A stretch of DNA of 64,000 bases from Thermoactinomyces daqus (GTDB taxonomy: Bacteria > Bacillota > Bacilli > Thermoactinomycetales > Thermoactinomycetaceae), in assembly GCF_000763315.1 (NCBI RefSeq), contig NZ_JPST01000003.1, positions 124,001 to 188,000 of the forward strand, written 5' to 3'. The notes beneath the pieces were generated by a model. The model was not told the origin of the DNA. It worked only from the letters and a program-made list of their open reading frames with translations, and ran no database searches. The position numbers and the translations under genes were made by a program. Below, in pieces: positions 48,889 through 58,726 of the stretch (position 1 is its first letter; every line of letters begins with the position of its first letter).

Positions 48889-50673
48889 TCAAACGACTTT
48901 ACGCACATCGGGCGGCGGAACTTGGCGGTCGTTCACCGGCATCGTGTAACATCTGGCCGACATTCCTTGATCAGGCCGGTAAACGGCAAACAGAGCGACG
49001 TCCCGCCGAAGAATTTCGCCTGTTCGCAGATAAACGTCCAAATCGAAAGGCAACATATCGACAACCGCATGTTTGAACAGATCGCGCTCGGAAAGCCCAA
49101 GGTTTGCGAAATCGCCTGAAAGAAGTTCCGGTTGTTCCGCAGCCTGTCGCAACAGAGCAGCCTGCTCTTCCTTGCTCAAACTCAGCTCCCACCAAACCTT
49201 GCGCGGGCGGTGTTTGTGTCCGAGGTAGTAGTCGTATTTCATCAAGCCGAGAATCAGGTCAAGATGCCTGGTAGCCCGTTCCAACAAAAAAGCATGCAAG
49301 CGGGTGAACAAATCTTCCAGCTGATGACCGATCTTTTGCCAGCCCTTGCGTTCCCAAAAATCCCCGAAATCCTGGAAGAAATCAAAGGGAGACGGAAACT
49401 CCCGCTCCACCAGATAGGAAATGGTATGATCCATGCGATGGGCATTCCAGTACTTTTCCAAAACATCCTCGACGCGCTTGATGCGGACAATGTCGGAAAA
49501 CGGGAGAATCTCGTTCCCCAGGATTTCATAAGGCGCTTTCTCCATAAATACATAGCCGTACTTCTCCGCTTCCAGCCGCATCCCGGTTCCCCGCAGCATT
49601 TTCAGAAAGCCGAGCTGCAACTCTTCCGGCCTCAATGCAAACACATCATTGAATGTTTTCTTGAAAGTGTTGTAATCCTCCAGCGGCAACCCGGCAATCA
49701 AGTCGAGATGCTGCGCGATTTTTCCGGACTCCTTGATTTTGGTCACGGTGCGGCTCAGCTTGGCAAAGTTCTGCCGCCGTTTGACCGCTTCGTTTGTCGG
49801 GTCGTTGGTCGATTGCACGCCGATCTCAAAGCGGAAAATGCCGGGCGGGGCCTTTTCCGCCAGAAAATCCAGCACTTCCGGGCGCATAATATCCGCAGTA
49901 ATCTCGAACTGAAATGTACAGCCCCCATGGTGATCAATCAAAAACTGAAAAATCTCCAGTGCATAATCCCGCTTAATGTTGAAGGTGCGATCGACAAATT
50001 TGATCAGCTTTGCACCGTTGCGGATGAGGTAGAGCAAATCCTGCTTCGTCCGCTCGATGTCAAAATAACGGACCCCCACTTCGATGCTGGATAAACAAAA
50101 CTGGCAGCTGAACGGGCAGCCGCGGCTGGTCTCAAAGTAAACAACGCGATTGGGCAGATGGGGAAGGTCTTCCTCAAACCGGTGCGGTGAGGGAATTTTG
50201 TTCAGATCCAATTTGGGGCGCGGCGGATTGATGATGATTTCATCACCTTTGCGCCAAGCAAGTCCAAACACAAAATGGAACTTTTGTTCACCGCTCAACT
50301 CGGTCAGCAAGTGATGAAATGTCTCTTCCCCTTCACCCATCACAATAAAATCGACTTGGGGCAACCGCTCCATCCATTCTTTTGTGTCATAGGACACCTC
50401 CGGCCCTCCCAGGACGATTTTCACATCCGGTTTTACTTTCTTCAGCATGTCAATCACGGTGATCGTCTCTTCGATATTCCAGATATAACAAGAGAAACCG
50501 ACCACGTCGGGAGCGCGGTTAAACAGGTCGGAAACGATGTTCATCGCCGGATCCTTAATGGTGTACTCCGCGATTTCCACAGCAAATTCACGCTCACAAA
50601 ATGCTTTCAAATAGCGCAAAGCAAGCGAGGTGTGAATATATTTGGCGTTTAACGTCGATAGTACGATTTTCAT
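48889..50673 (-). CDS. B12-binding-domain radical SAM protein (DUF4080 type)
   Basis: A 594-residue radical SAM enzyme. An N-terminal cobalamin-binding-like Rossmann domain covers 1-~130 (VVGFSCYIWNIEETI, KIVLGGPEVSY). The 4Fe-4S cluster motif is C186-x3-C190-x2-C193 in SRGCPFSCQFC, followed by the SAM-binding barrel (GVQSTNDPTNEAVKRRQNF) and a C-terminal DUF4080-like domain. The N-terminus lacks an obvious DxHxxG cobalamin ligand, so B12 use is uncertain. Substrate unknown. GAGGTAGG precedes the ATG. Confidence 0.9.
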   Translation of the reverse strand: MKIVLSTLNAKYIHTSLALRYLKAFCEREFAVEIAEYTIKDPAMNIVSDLFNRAPDVVGFSCYIWNIEETITVIDMLKKVKPDVKIVLGGPEVSYDTKEWMERLPQVDFIVMGEGEETFHHLLTELSGEQKFHFVFGLAWRKGDEIIINPPRPKLDLNKIPSPHRFEEDLPHLPNRVVYFETSRGCPFSCQFCLSSIEVGVRYFDIERTKQDLLYLIRNGAKLIKFVDRTFNIKRDYALEIFQFLIDHHGGCTFQFEITADIMRPEVLDFLAEKAPPGIFRFEIGVQSTNDPTNEAVKRRQNFAKLSRTVTKIKESGKIAQHLDLIAGLPLEDYNTFKKTFNDVFALRPEELQLGFLKMLRGTGMRLEAEKYGYVFMEKAPYEILGNEILPFSDIVRIKRVEDVLEKYWNAHRMDHTISYLVEREFPSPFDFFQDFGDFWERKGWQKIGHQLEDLFTRLHAFLLERATRHLDLILGLMKYDYYLGHKHRPRKVWWELSLSKEEQAALLRQAAEQPELLSGDFANLGLSERDLFKHAVVDMLPFDLDVYLRTGEILRRDVALFAVYRPDQGMSARCYTMPVNDRQVPPPDVRKVV

Positions 50674-50734
50674 ATAAACCTACCTCATTTAACGTTCTTG
50701 CAAAACCTCCCCTTATTCTACACCGAATGAACCG

Positions 50735-50762
50735 CAAAAAAAAACCCGCAACGAGGCGGGTT
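50735..50762 (-). terminator. Terminator of the DUF4395 gene
   Basis: Stem AACCCGC (50743-50749) with GCGGGTT (50756-50762), 6-base loop, then nine T residues on the minus strand. The stem starts at the stop codon. Confidence 0.85.
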
Positions 50763-51169
50763 CAAGCTTTCCGCTGCTTGTAGCGGAGATATTGGTAACG
50801 GATAAAGCATCCGATGCAAAAACCGAGAATGGCCACAAAGGCCGCGATTCCCAACAGAATGGCAAATACATACCCAACCGCCGGCACTCCGGCATAAAAT
50901 CCGATCAGGCTGAGTACCAGGCAGACAGCTGCGATCATCTGGTTAAATCTCTGCTGGTCAGGATCTTCCATCGCATAGTGCGAATGCGGTTTTCTTAAAA
51001 ACGGGCGAACAACCCAAAATACCGGATTTTGGCCCACGATCAGACTGTACAGCCCGGTGAGCAACGGGAGCAGCAAAATCCAGTATTGACCTGTGATCAG
51101 GGCAAAAACAACCGACAGTACCTGAAACCATTGGTTGGCACGTACCAGCGGGCGCGGGATTCCGTTCAT
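50762..51169 (-). CDS. DUF4395 membrane protein
   Basis: A 135-residue protein with four probable membrane spans in two pairs and the family signature GFCIGCFIRYQYLRYK at the end, containing a CxxxC-type pair (C-I-G-C). It begins NGIPRPLVRANQWFQV, typical of DUF4395. Homologues often accompany thioredoxin-like or redox genes, none of which is adjacent here. ATG 51169 follows GAGGTGG; an ATG five codons earlier lies in the ribosome site region. Confidence 0.85.
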   Translation of the reverse strand: MNGIPRPLVRANQWFQVLSVVFALITGQYWILLLPLLTGLYSLIVGQNPVFWVVRPFLRKPHSHYAMEDPDQQRFNQMIAAVCLVLSLIGFYAGVPAVGYVFAILLGIAAFVAILGFCIGCFIRYQYLRYKQRKA

Positions 51170-51407
51170 CGGCGTCCACCTCAATGCTTATATTCCACTT
51201 CTCCTGCTTATTATACCAATTTTAAAAAAACAGACAATATTTATTCACCTGTCTCTCTGTTTGTTTTTTATTTTAAAATAAATTTTCCCAAGGCTCACCA
51301 TCGCTGCGGGACCCTTCGGAAAAGATCATGACTTTTCACCAGAGTCCGGAACGCAAAAATCTCCTTCATCGTTTTTGGATCCCAAACAAATTCCCTTGCA
51401 AAATACA

Positions 51408-51436
51408 TTGCAAAAAAAATCACAATTTATTATAAT
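51408..51436 (+). promoter_or_regulatory. Sigma-A promoter of the metY S-box transcript
   Basis: TTGCAA (51408-51413), 17-base spacer, perfect TATAAT (51431-51436). About 35 bases of leader precede the riboswitch. The rest of the 51170-51407 gap shows no gene. Confidence 0.75.
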
Positions 51437-51477
51437 GTAGTAAATCGATAAAAAAACATATATTTTCACGTTTTATA

Positions 51478-52951
<1,474 letters not shown>

Positions 52952-52979
52952 ATACACAAGCAAGTTCACTCAATTGAAG

Positions 52980-53026
52980 GCAAAACACCTTTCTCCGGCA
53001 ATAGCCATGGGGGGAAGGTGTTTTTC
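52980..53026 (+). terminator. Terminator of metY
   Basis: Stem AAACACCTT (52983-52991) with AAGGTGTTT (53015-53023), with inner CTCC/GGGG pairing, then TTTTTC. The following ~225 bases to the CAP gene have no other gene. Confidence 0.75.
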
Positions 53027-53254
53027 TGTGAAAGTTCGTTGCCGGCTAATGCCACGGTGTCCCCCCTCACCTGCTGGCTAACATCCGGTCAGCGGATGCC
53101 TTTTCTCTCCATTTGCTTTAACCCCCACCTTTGAAAGGAAACCAATCCCACTTCCAACTATTTCTACTAAATATCGTCAAAACCTATGTTATCCTCTAAT
53201 AGAGAAACGCTCAGCTTCACTGTTGAGCCAGGAAATGAACAGGAGGGTTATTCT

Positions 53255-53998
53255 GTGAAAAATCGTCGTATTTTGACTTCATTGGCAATTGCAGGAGCAT
53301 TGGCTGTCACCAGCCCGCTTACAACTTTTGCTGCCGGCAAACAAGATCCCGGTACAGAAGCTGATTCCGCCAATTCCTCTTATTGTCACTATATTCAAGA
53401 AACCTTGAAAGAGTTGCATCTCGATCAGCTTCTCAAACAATACGGCATCAAAGTGGACTCGCTGGAAATCATCCAAAACCGGCCGCAATCCGTTCCGGTA
53501 CAGCCCAAGCAGATCCAACAGCAACCGGCTCCGGTCAAAAAGCAACCTGCAACCAACCAGACGACAAAACCGGCATCGACCCCACCGTCTTCTTCCGGAC
53601 AACAACAAACCGGCTATACGCTGAGCGAATACGAGAAACAAGTGGTTGACCTTGTCAATCAGGAACGGGCCAAATACGGGTTGCCTGCCCTGAAAATCGA
53701 TTCGAAATTGAGCCGGATGGCACGGGACAAAGCACAAGACATGCATGACAAACATTATTTTGACCACAACAGCCCGACTTACGGCTCCCCATTTGACATG
53801 ATGAATAAGTATGGCATCCAATACAACAGCGCCGGAGAAAATATTGCCATGGGGCAACCCACTCCGCAAGAGGTTGTGAAAGACTGGATGAACAGCAAAG
53901 GACACCGTGAAAATATCTTGAATAAAGATTTCAATTACATCGGTGTCGGTTATGTAAAAGACGGAAATTACTGGGTACAAGAATTCATCGGAAAATAA
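53255..53998 (+). CDS. Secreted CAP-domain (SCP/YkwD-like) protein
   Basis: A 247-residue exported protein. Signal peptide to about residue 28 (ends TTFAAG). A short helical segment (SYCHYIQETLKELHLDQLL) is followed by a Gln/Pro/Lys-rich linker (~80-125) and a C-terminal CAP domain (~128-247) with VVDLVNQERAKYGLPALKID, HYFDHNSP and AGENIAMGQPT. This is the YkwD class found in spore formers, role unknown. The GTG start at 53255 is fixed by AGGAGG 8 bases upstream; the frame is open further but unsupported. Confidence 0.9.
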   Translation: MKNRRILTSLAIAGALAVTSPLTTFAAGKQDPGTEADSANSSYCHYIQETLKELHLDQLLKQYGIKVDSLEIIQNRPQSVPVQPKQIQQQPAPVKKQPATNQTTKPASTPPSSSGQQQTGYTLSEYEKQVVDLVNQERAKYGLPALKIDSKLSRMARDKAQDMHDKHYFDHNSPTYGSPFDMMNKYGIQYNSAGENIAMGQPTPQEVVKDWMNSKGHRENILNKDFNYIGVGYVKDGNYWVQEFIGK

Positions 53999-54011
53999 AC
54001 GGTTATTTGAA

Positions 54012-54044
54012 AACATGCAGCTCACGGCGGGCTGCATGTTTTTT
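54012..54044 (+). terminator. Terminator of the CAP gene
   Basis: Perfect 10-bp stem AACATGCAGC (54012-54021) with GCTGCATGTT (54031-54040), then TTTTTG. Confidence 0.9.
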
Positions 54045-54122
54045 GTCTCGCGCTTTGGCTGATGCATGACAGAAAGGGCGAATAAAGAGCGCGGGGTCCC
54101 TTTTCTGAAGCGGTTTCCAACT

Positions 54123-55856
54123 CTAATCAAACTGCTTGGAATACAGGTGTGCATATACCCCATCTCGTGCAAGTAACTCATCGTGCGTACCTTGTTCCAC
54201 AATACCACCCTCCGTCAGTACAATAATTCGTCGGGCATTGCGGATTGTGGAAAGGCGATGGGCAATCACGAGGGTTGTACGTCCTTTGACCAGTGATTCC
54301 AGTGATTCTTTGACAATGCTTTCACTCTCGTTATCCAGCGCGCTCGTTGCCTCATCCAAAATCAGAACGGGTGGATTTTTCAAGAATACGCGGGCAATAC
54401 TCAGCCGCTGCTTTTGCCCACCAGACAATTTGACACCTCTTTGTCCGATCTCGGAGTGATAGCCGTTTGGCAAGCTCATAATAAAGTCATGTGCATTGGC
54501 ATGCTTGGCTGCCCTGATAATTTCTGCATCGCTCGCCGCTGGATTTCCGTAGCGGATATTTTCCAACACTGTTCCCGCAAAAAGGTAAACATCTTGCTGT
54601 ACAATACCGATGTTATTTCTTAATGATCGCAGGTCAAGATCGCGGACGTTGATTCCGTCCAGCAACACCTCCCCCTCTGTCACGTCATAAAAACGGGGGA
54701 TGAGCGAGCATAATGTAGTTTTTCCCGCACCGGACGGACCAACCAACGCAACGTACTCCCCGGGTTGTATACGAAGCGATAGATTTACCAATACATTGTC
54801 CAAATGGTCTTCGTAACGGAAGGAAACCTTCTTGAACTCAATCTCTCCATGTACCTGTGGCAAGGTTATGGCATTCGGTTTGTTTTCGATTGCCGGCTTC
54901 AGATCCATGATTTCCATAAAGCGCTGGAAGCCCGTGATCCCTTCTTGAAACTGCGTACTCATATGAGTCAACCGTTGAATGGGTTCAATCATAAAGCCGA
55001 TATACAGTAGGAAAGTAATTAAATCAGCTAACTCTAAAGTATTATTCACAATACTGACACTGCCAAAGATAATCACCGTGATCATAATCAGTTGGATAAA
55101 CGCTTCAACACCATTGAAAAAATACGCTTCCGCCTTGTAAGTTTTTTTCCGGCTATCGAGGAAACAATTATTTTCCCGGTTAAACTTCTCAATCTCCACG
55201 TGCTCGTTGGCAAACGATTTTACCACGCGGATTCCCGACAGACTGTCCTCCACCTGTGCGTTTACGTCCCCGATTCGCTCTTTGTTTCTTCTTAATGCCT
55301 TGTTCAACTTCTTATTAAAATACAATGTGAAGACACCAAAGAATGGCAAAAAGCAGAACACAGCGATTGTTAAAGGGGCGTTAATGAAGAACAAAATGAC
55401 AAATGCTCCAATAAAACGGGCGAGATATTTGACGTAGTCTTCCGGGCCGTGATGGCAGAGCTCGGAAAGCAGTAGCAGGTCGTTCGTTATCCGAGACATG
55501 AGCTGACCTGTCTTTTCCTTGTCGTAAAAGCTTAAGGAAAGCTTCTGCATATGCGCGAACAACTCACCGCGCATATCCCTTTCCATACGGGCACCAATCT
55601 CATGACCTTTGTAGTCTACAAAATAATTTCCGACATTCTGGATCACGACCAAAACAAGCATCAGCCCGCCGATCTGGTACACTTCACCTAACGTAGTGGA
55701 TAAGTCTCCTTCCAGAACATCTTTCGTTATATACCGAACGAGCAATGGAAACACCAAACTCACAGCAGAAACGATCAAGTCGCATGCCAATACCGAAAGA
55801 AACGGCATTAAATACGGTTTGTAATATGAGAAAAATTTTTTTACCGGAAAACGCAT
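54123..55856 (-). CDS. ABC exporter (fused membrane-ATPase half-transporter)
   Basis: A 577-residue type IV exporter: six membrane spans (residues 1-~310), then an ATPase with Walker A GPSGAGKTT, Q-loop IVQQDVYLFAG, signature LSGGQKQRLSIARV, Walker B VLILDEATSALD and His switch VIAHRLST. It should work as a homodimer exporting a drug, lipid or peptide. AAAAAAGGGG lies 8 bases before the ATG and falls within an alternative hairpin behind a 20-residue leader ORF, so expression is probably controlled by attenuation. Codon use looks somewhat more A+T-rich than the neighbours. Confidence 0.93.
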   Translation of the reverse strand: MRFPVKKFFSYYKPYLMPFLSVLACDLIVSAVSLVFPLLVRYITKDVLEGDLSTTLGEVYQIGGLMLVLVVIQNVGNYFVDYKGHEIGARMERDMRGELFAHMQKLSLSFYDKEKTGQLMSRITNDLLLLSELCHHGPEDYVKYLARFIGAFVILFFINAPLTIAVFCFLPFFGVFTLYFNKKLNKALRRNKERIGDVNAQVEDSLSGIRVVKSFANEHVEIEKFNRENNCFLDSRKKTYKAEAYFFNGVEAFIQLIMITVIIFGSVSIVNNTLELADLITFLLYIGFMIEPIQRLTHMSTQFQEGITGFQRFMEIMDLKPAIENKPNAITLPQVHGEIEFKKVSFRYEDHLDNVLVNLSLRIQPGEYVALVGPSGAGKTTLCSLIPRFYDVTEGEVLLDGINVRDLDLRSLRNNIGIVQQDVYLFAGTVLENIRYGNPAASDAEIIRAAKHANAHDFIMSLPNGYHSEIGQRGVKLSGGQKQRLSIARVFLKNPPVLILDEATSALDNESESIVKESLESLVKGRTTLVIAHRLSTIRNARRIIVLTEGGIVEQGTHDELLARDGVYAHLYSKQFD

Positions 55857-55862
55857 GATTTA

Positions 55863-55942
55863 CCCCTTTTTTGTGTTATTTAAATAAACACATATAAGGG
55901 GTACATCATTTACAGATAAGAGGATGTCACACCCTTATATGT
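55863..55942 (-). promoter_or_regulatory. Alternating-hairpin attenuator before the ABC exporter
   Basis: Three mutually exclusive segments on the minus strand. A (55932-55942, ACATATAAGGG) lies inside the leader ORF; B (55890-55901, CCCCTTATATGT) lies after it; C (55863-55868, AAGGGG) is the exporter ribosome site. A:B pairs over 11 bp, extended by ACATC/GATGT. B:C pairs CCCCTT/AAGGGG plus GTGTT/AACAC (55887-55891 with 55873-55877), which would hide the ribosome site. Leader translation would decide between them. Confidence 0.6.
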
Positions 55943-55972
55943 TTGTACGGTTTGATTTGTCATGTTTTTCAT
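55910..55972 (-). CDS. 20-residue leader peptide of the ABC exporter
   Basis: ORF MKNMTNQTVQTYKGVTSSYL with a strong AAGGAGG 8 bases before its ATG, ending 54 bases upstream of the exporter start. Its codons 11-14 form one arm of the attenuator hairpin. The arrangement resembles BmrB, the leader of the antibiotic-induced bmrCD exporter in B. subtilis, and erm-type leaders. The peptide itself is not one I recognise. Confidence 0.6.
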   Translation of the reverse strand: MKNMTNQTVQTYKGVTSSYL

Positions 55973-55991
55973 GTGAACGGCCTCCTTGTTC

Positions 55992-56410
55992 GTTAATAAT
56001 TTCATTTTAAATGAGTTTATGCAGAAGTATCACTATATTTATTGAATTTATAATATATCAAATAATCATAAACATGTATCTCTTTGCACGGAGTGACAGG
56101 TAACAGTTCGAAAAAAATCATATACGTCAACCGAGTTGTTCTCCCTGCCAACAGAGCATGCGAGCCTCGGTTTCGGCTTTGCCGGGAGATGGCGGTCAAC
56201 GTTGGCTCTGCCTTGAAGCCGCCCCGGTTACGTACTACTATGAAAAGGAGAACGTTATCCAACAAAAACAACTTTTCTTTTACCCCGGGAAACAAACCGG
56301 GGAGGGAAGTGGCTCTCCCCTGAACGGCCATCGGGAAATTCAGGGACACCACTGCCCGACGGCAACATGTCTTGCCCAGAAACATATTTTCACAAAAAGG
56401 GAGCGATCAC
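55992..56410. other. Intergenic region without an assigned gene
   Basis: About 420 bases. The left part is A+T-rich and contains a possible exporter promoter on the minus strand (TTGATA 56056-56061, 18-base spacer, TATAGT 56032-56037). From ~56080 to 56410 the base composition becomes G+C-richer, with open frames on both strands that resemble no protein I know, and a CCCCGG/CCGGGG hairpin near 56283-56302 lacking a T tract. It may contain a decayed gene or the aldo/keto reductase leader. Confidence 0.4.
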
Positions 56411-57241
56411 ATGGCTCTGGATCTTACCAGCACGACCACGTTACATAATGGTGTGAAGATGCCTTGGCTCGGTCTCGGCGTTTACAAAGCCCGGGAGGGA
56501 ACTGAAGTCATCAACGCAGTCAAGGCGGCGCTGAACACGGGATATCGAAGCATCGATACCGCCGCGCTCTATGAAAATGAAGAAGGTGTCGGCCGGGCAA
56601 TCAAAGAATCCGGGATTCCCCGGGAAGAGATCTTCCTGACCACCAAAGTATGGAATACCGATCAAGGTTATGACACCACCCTGAAGGCATTTAACGAGAG
56701 CCGCCGAAAATTGGGGGTGGATTATATTGACCTCTATCTTATCCATTGGCCGGTAAAAGAGAAATTTATCGACACATGGAAAGCACTCGAAACATTATAC
56801 CGGGAAGGACAGGTTCGGGCGATCGGTGTCAGCAACTTTCAAATCCATCATATCGAGGAATTGAAAAAACACAGTGATCTGCTGCCGATGGTAAATCAAG
56901 TGGAATACCATCCCCTGCTGACGCAAAAGGAACTGCTTCAATACTGCAAACAGGAAGGGATCCAGCTGGAAGCCTGGAGTCCGCTTATGAGAGGAAATAA
57001 CCTCGATCACCCGACACTGACAGCCCTTGCCGAAAAACACGGCAAGACTCCGGCTCAAATCATTTTGCGCTGGGACTTGCAGCACGGAGTCGTCACGATT
57101 CCCAAATCCGTGCGCGAACACCGCATCAAGGAAAATGCAGATATCTTTGATTTTGAACTCTCCCCCGCAGAAATGGACCAGATCGATGCAATGAACCAGA
57201 ACCACCGTTTCGGCCAGCATCCCGATCATTTCAAATTTTGA
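56411..57241 (+). CDS. Aldo/keto reductase
   Basis: A 276-residue NADPH-dependent reductase of the AKR5/2,5-diketo-gluconate reductase-like group. Catalytic tetrad: Asp in GYRSIDTAALYENE, Tyr in that same stretch, Lys in FLTTKVWN and His in YLIHWPV. The NADP-binding IPKSVREHRIKEN is near the end. ATG 56411 follows GGGAGCG. The substrate is not predictable; methylglyoxal or other aldehydes are typical for such bacillar enzymes. Confidence 0.92.
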   Translation: MALDLTSTTTLHNGVKMPWLGLGVYKAREGTEVINAVKAALNTGYRSIDTAALYENEEGVGRAIKESGIPREEIFLTTKVWNTDQGYDTTLKAFNESRRKLGVDYIDLYLIHWPVKEKFIDTWKALETLYREGQVRAIGVSNFQIHHIEELKKHSDLLPMVNQVEYHPLLTQKELLQYCKQEGIQLEAWSPLMRGNNLDHPTLTALAEKHGKTPAQIILRWDLQHGVVTIPKSVREHRIKENADIFDFELSPAEMDQIDAMNQNHRFGQHPDHFKF

Positions 57242-57493
57242 TGAAAAAGCGGATAGGACGGGAATGGCCCCGGGTTTTCCGCTTACGGCAAACTCCCGAA
57301 ACGGAAATGTCCGTCGGACCGGGTGCTTTTTTGCTCCAGTTCCTTCGCCGTCCCTCTCGTTGAATTTTGCCAACAGCCCCAATCAGGGAAAGGGCCCGGG
57401 TTTCTTCGGAAAAAACGGGTTCGGTGCGCTGCGTACAACGTATAACTCCGGCCACAATACGTAACCCTATGGATAGATGAGGAGGGATTGCGC

Positions 57494-57676
57494 ATGGATC
57501 TGGAACGTGCAAAAGAGATTTTAAAGTCTCCGGAACACATCGAAGTCACCTACCGGGGACGCCCGGTCTGGATTGAAATGGTCGATGAACACGCTGAAAA
57601 AGCTCAGGTGCATGAAGAAGTCAACAAGGATAATGTCATGATCGTGCCTGTTTGGGATCTGGAAGATAAAGGTTAG
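57494..57676 (+). CDS. sspH: H-type small acid-soluble spore protein
   Basis: A 60-residue protein matching SspH: MDLERAKEILKSPEHIEVTY, then GRPVWIEMVDEH, ending VPVWDLEDKG. These minor SASPs are made in the forespore under sigma-G in Bacillus. GAGGAGGG lies 7-8 bases before ATG 57494. It ends with TAG, a genuine amber terminator in this genome. I could not find a convincing sigma-G promoter in the 250-base upstream gap. Confidence 0.9.
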   Translation: MDLERAKEILKSPEHIEVTYRGRPVWIEMVDEHAEKAQVHEEVNKDNVMIVPVWDLEDKG

Positions 57677-57680
57677 AGCA

Positions 57681-57712
57681 AACTGCCTCAGGGAACTGGG
57701 GCAGTTTTTTTT
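57681..57712 (+). terminator. Terminator of sspH
   Basis: Stem AACTGCC (57681-57687) with GGCAGTT (57700-57706) plus inner CA/TG, then T8. It reaches the stop codon of the convergent gene. Confidence 0.85.
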
Positions 57713-58638
57713 CAGCAGGTTACGCCGGCTTCCTGAAATTGCAGCCATCGCCCGCCTGCATCCATTTTTGCCCGGACCCCGACCGGCAGTGTCAAGTTGA
57801 CATTGGTATGTCCCGCTTTCAATCCATAAAAAGCGGGGATGCCAAGGGGCTTCAAAATATCTTCCAAAACCTGTCTCACGGTTAAACTCTTCGCATCATC
57901 CGCTGCTTCACAGTCGGTACATTCCGTTATAACAATCCCGCTTGCCTGCTGCAACTTTCCGGCCAGTCTCAGCTGGGTGAGCATGCGGTCAATCCGGTAT
58001 GGCTCTTCCTCAATCTCTTCGATGAAGAGAATGTGTCCCCTGGTATCCACTTCATACGGCGTACCGAGCAAAGCCGCCAGGAGGGACAAATTTCCGCCGA
58101 CCAACTTCCCTTCCGCTTCACCTTGGACAATGGTGAACGGACAGCTTTCCGCTGAGGAGAGGTATCCGCCAACTGGACAAGGCCGGGACAGGTGCGTAAA
58201 AAGCGTATGCCAGGAAAGGGCATCGAAGCGCTTTGCCAGTTCAAACACCATCGGGCCGTGAAAGGTAACCAATCCCGTCCGCTGATAAATCGCCACATGC
58301 AATGCGGTAATATCGCTATAGCCGGCAAAAATTTTCGGATTGGCCCGGATGATTTCATAATCGATCAGATCCAGCAGACGAGGGGTTCCGTACCCTCCTC
58401 TCAGACAAAAAACAGCATCCACTTCGGGATCGGCAAACATCCGGTTGATATCCTCCGCCCGAATCTCATCCCTTCCAGCCAGATAACCGTAGCGCTCTCC
58501 CAGCGAACGACCGGGCTTCACCCGATAACCAAAGCCCGCCAAAATTTCAAGTGACATTTCCAGTTCCACCGGATCAGTCGGGCTCGCCGGGGCGATAATG
58601 CCAATCGTGTCGCCCGGTTGTAAACATTTTGCTTTCAT
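57712..58638 (-). CDS. LD-carboxypeptidase (peptidase S66, LdcA/MccF-like)
   Basis: A 308-residue serine peptidase. N-terminal GDTIGIIAPASPTD, FCLRGGYGTPRLLDLID, nucleophile Ser in GYSDITALH, catalytic Glu region FIEEIEEEPYRIDRML and His in KAGHTNVNLTLPVG. S66 enzymes cut L,D-peptide bonds in muropeptides (LdcA) or detoxify peptide antibiotics (MccF); the plain domain build cannot separate these. ATG 58638 follows AAAGGGGG; the open frame runs 27 codons further without a site. Confidence 0.92.
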   Translation of the reverse strand: MKAKCLQPGDTIGIIAPASPTDPVELEMSLEILAGFGYRVKPGRSLGERYGYLAGRDEIRAEDINRMFADPEVDAVFCLRGGYGTPRLLDLIDYEIIRANPKIFAGYSDITALHVAIYQRTGLVTFHGPMVFELAKRFDALSWHTLFTHLSRPCPVGGYLSSAESCPFTIVQGEAEGKLVGGNLSLLAALLGTPYEVDTRGHILFIEEIEEEPYRIDRMLTQLRLAGKLQQASGIVITECTDCEAADDAKSLTVRQVLEDILKPLGIPAFYGLKAGHTNVNLTLPVGVRAKMDAGGRWLQFQEAGVTC

Positions 58639-58726
58639 TTCTTTCCCCCTTTCAGCATCCGGACAAAAAATTCGATCTGTTCGGAATTCAGGGATGACGG
58701 GATGGAAACTGCCGACCATGCGTTGG

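Noticed and set aside
56017-56385. 122-residue minus-strand open frame and overlapping plus-strand frames upstream of the aldo/keto reductase
   Set aside because: Low-complexity, no ribosome site, no resemblance to known proteins; frames overlap on both strands, as expected by chance in G+C-richer sequence.
57400-57480. Possible sigma-G promoter upstream of sspH
   Set aside because: GTATA- and CACAATA-like strings are present but only about 10 bases apart, not the required ~17-18.
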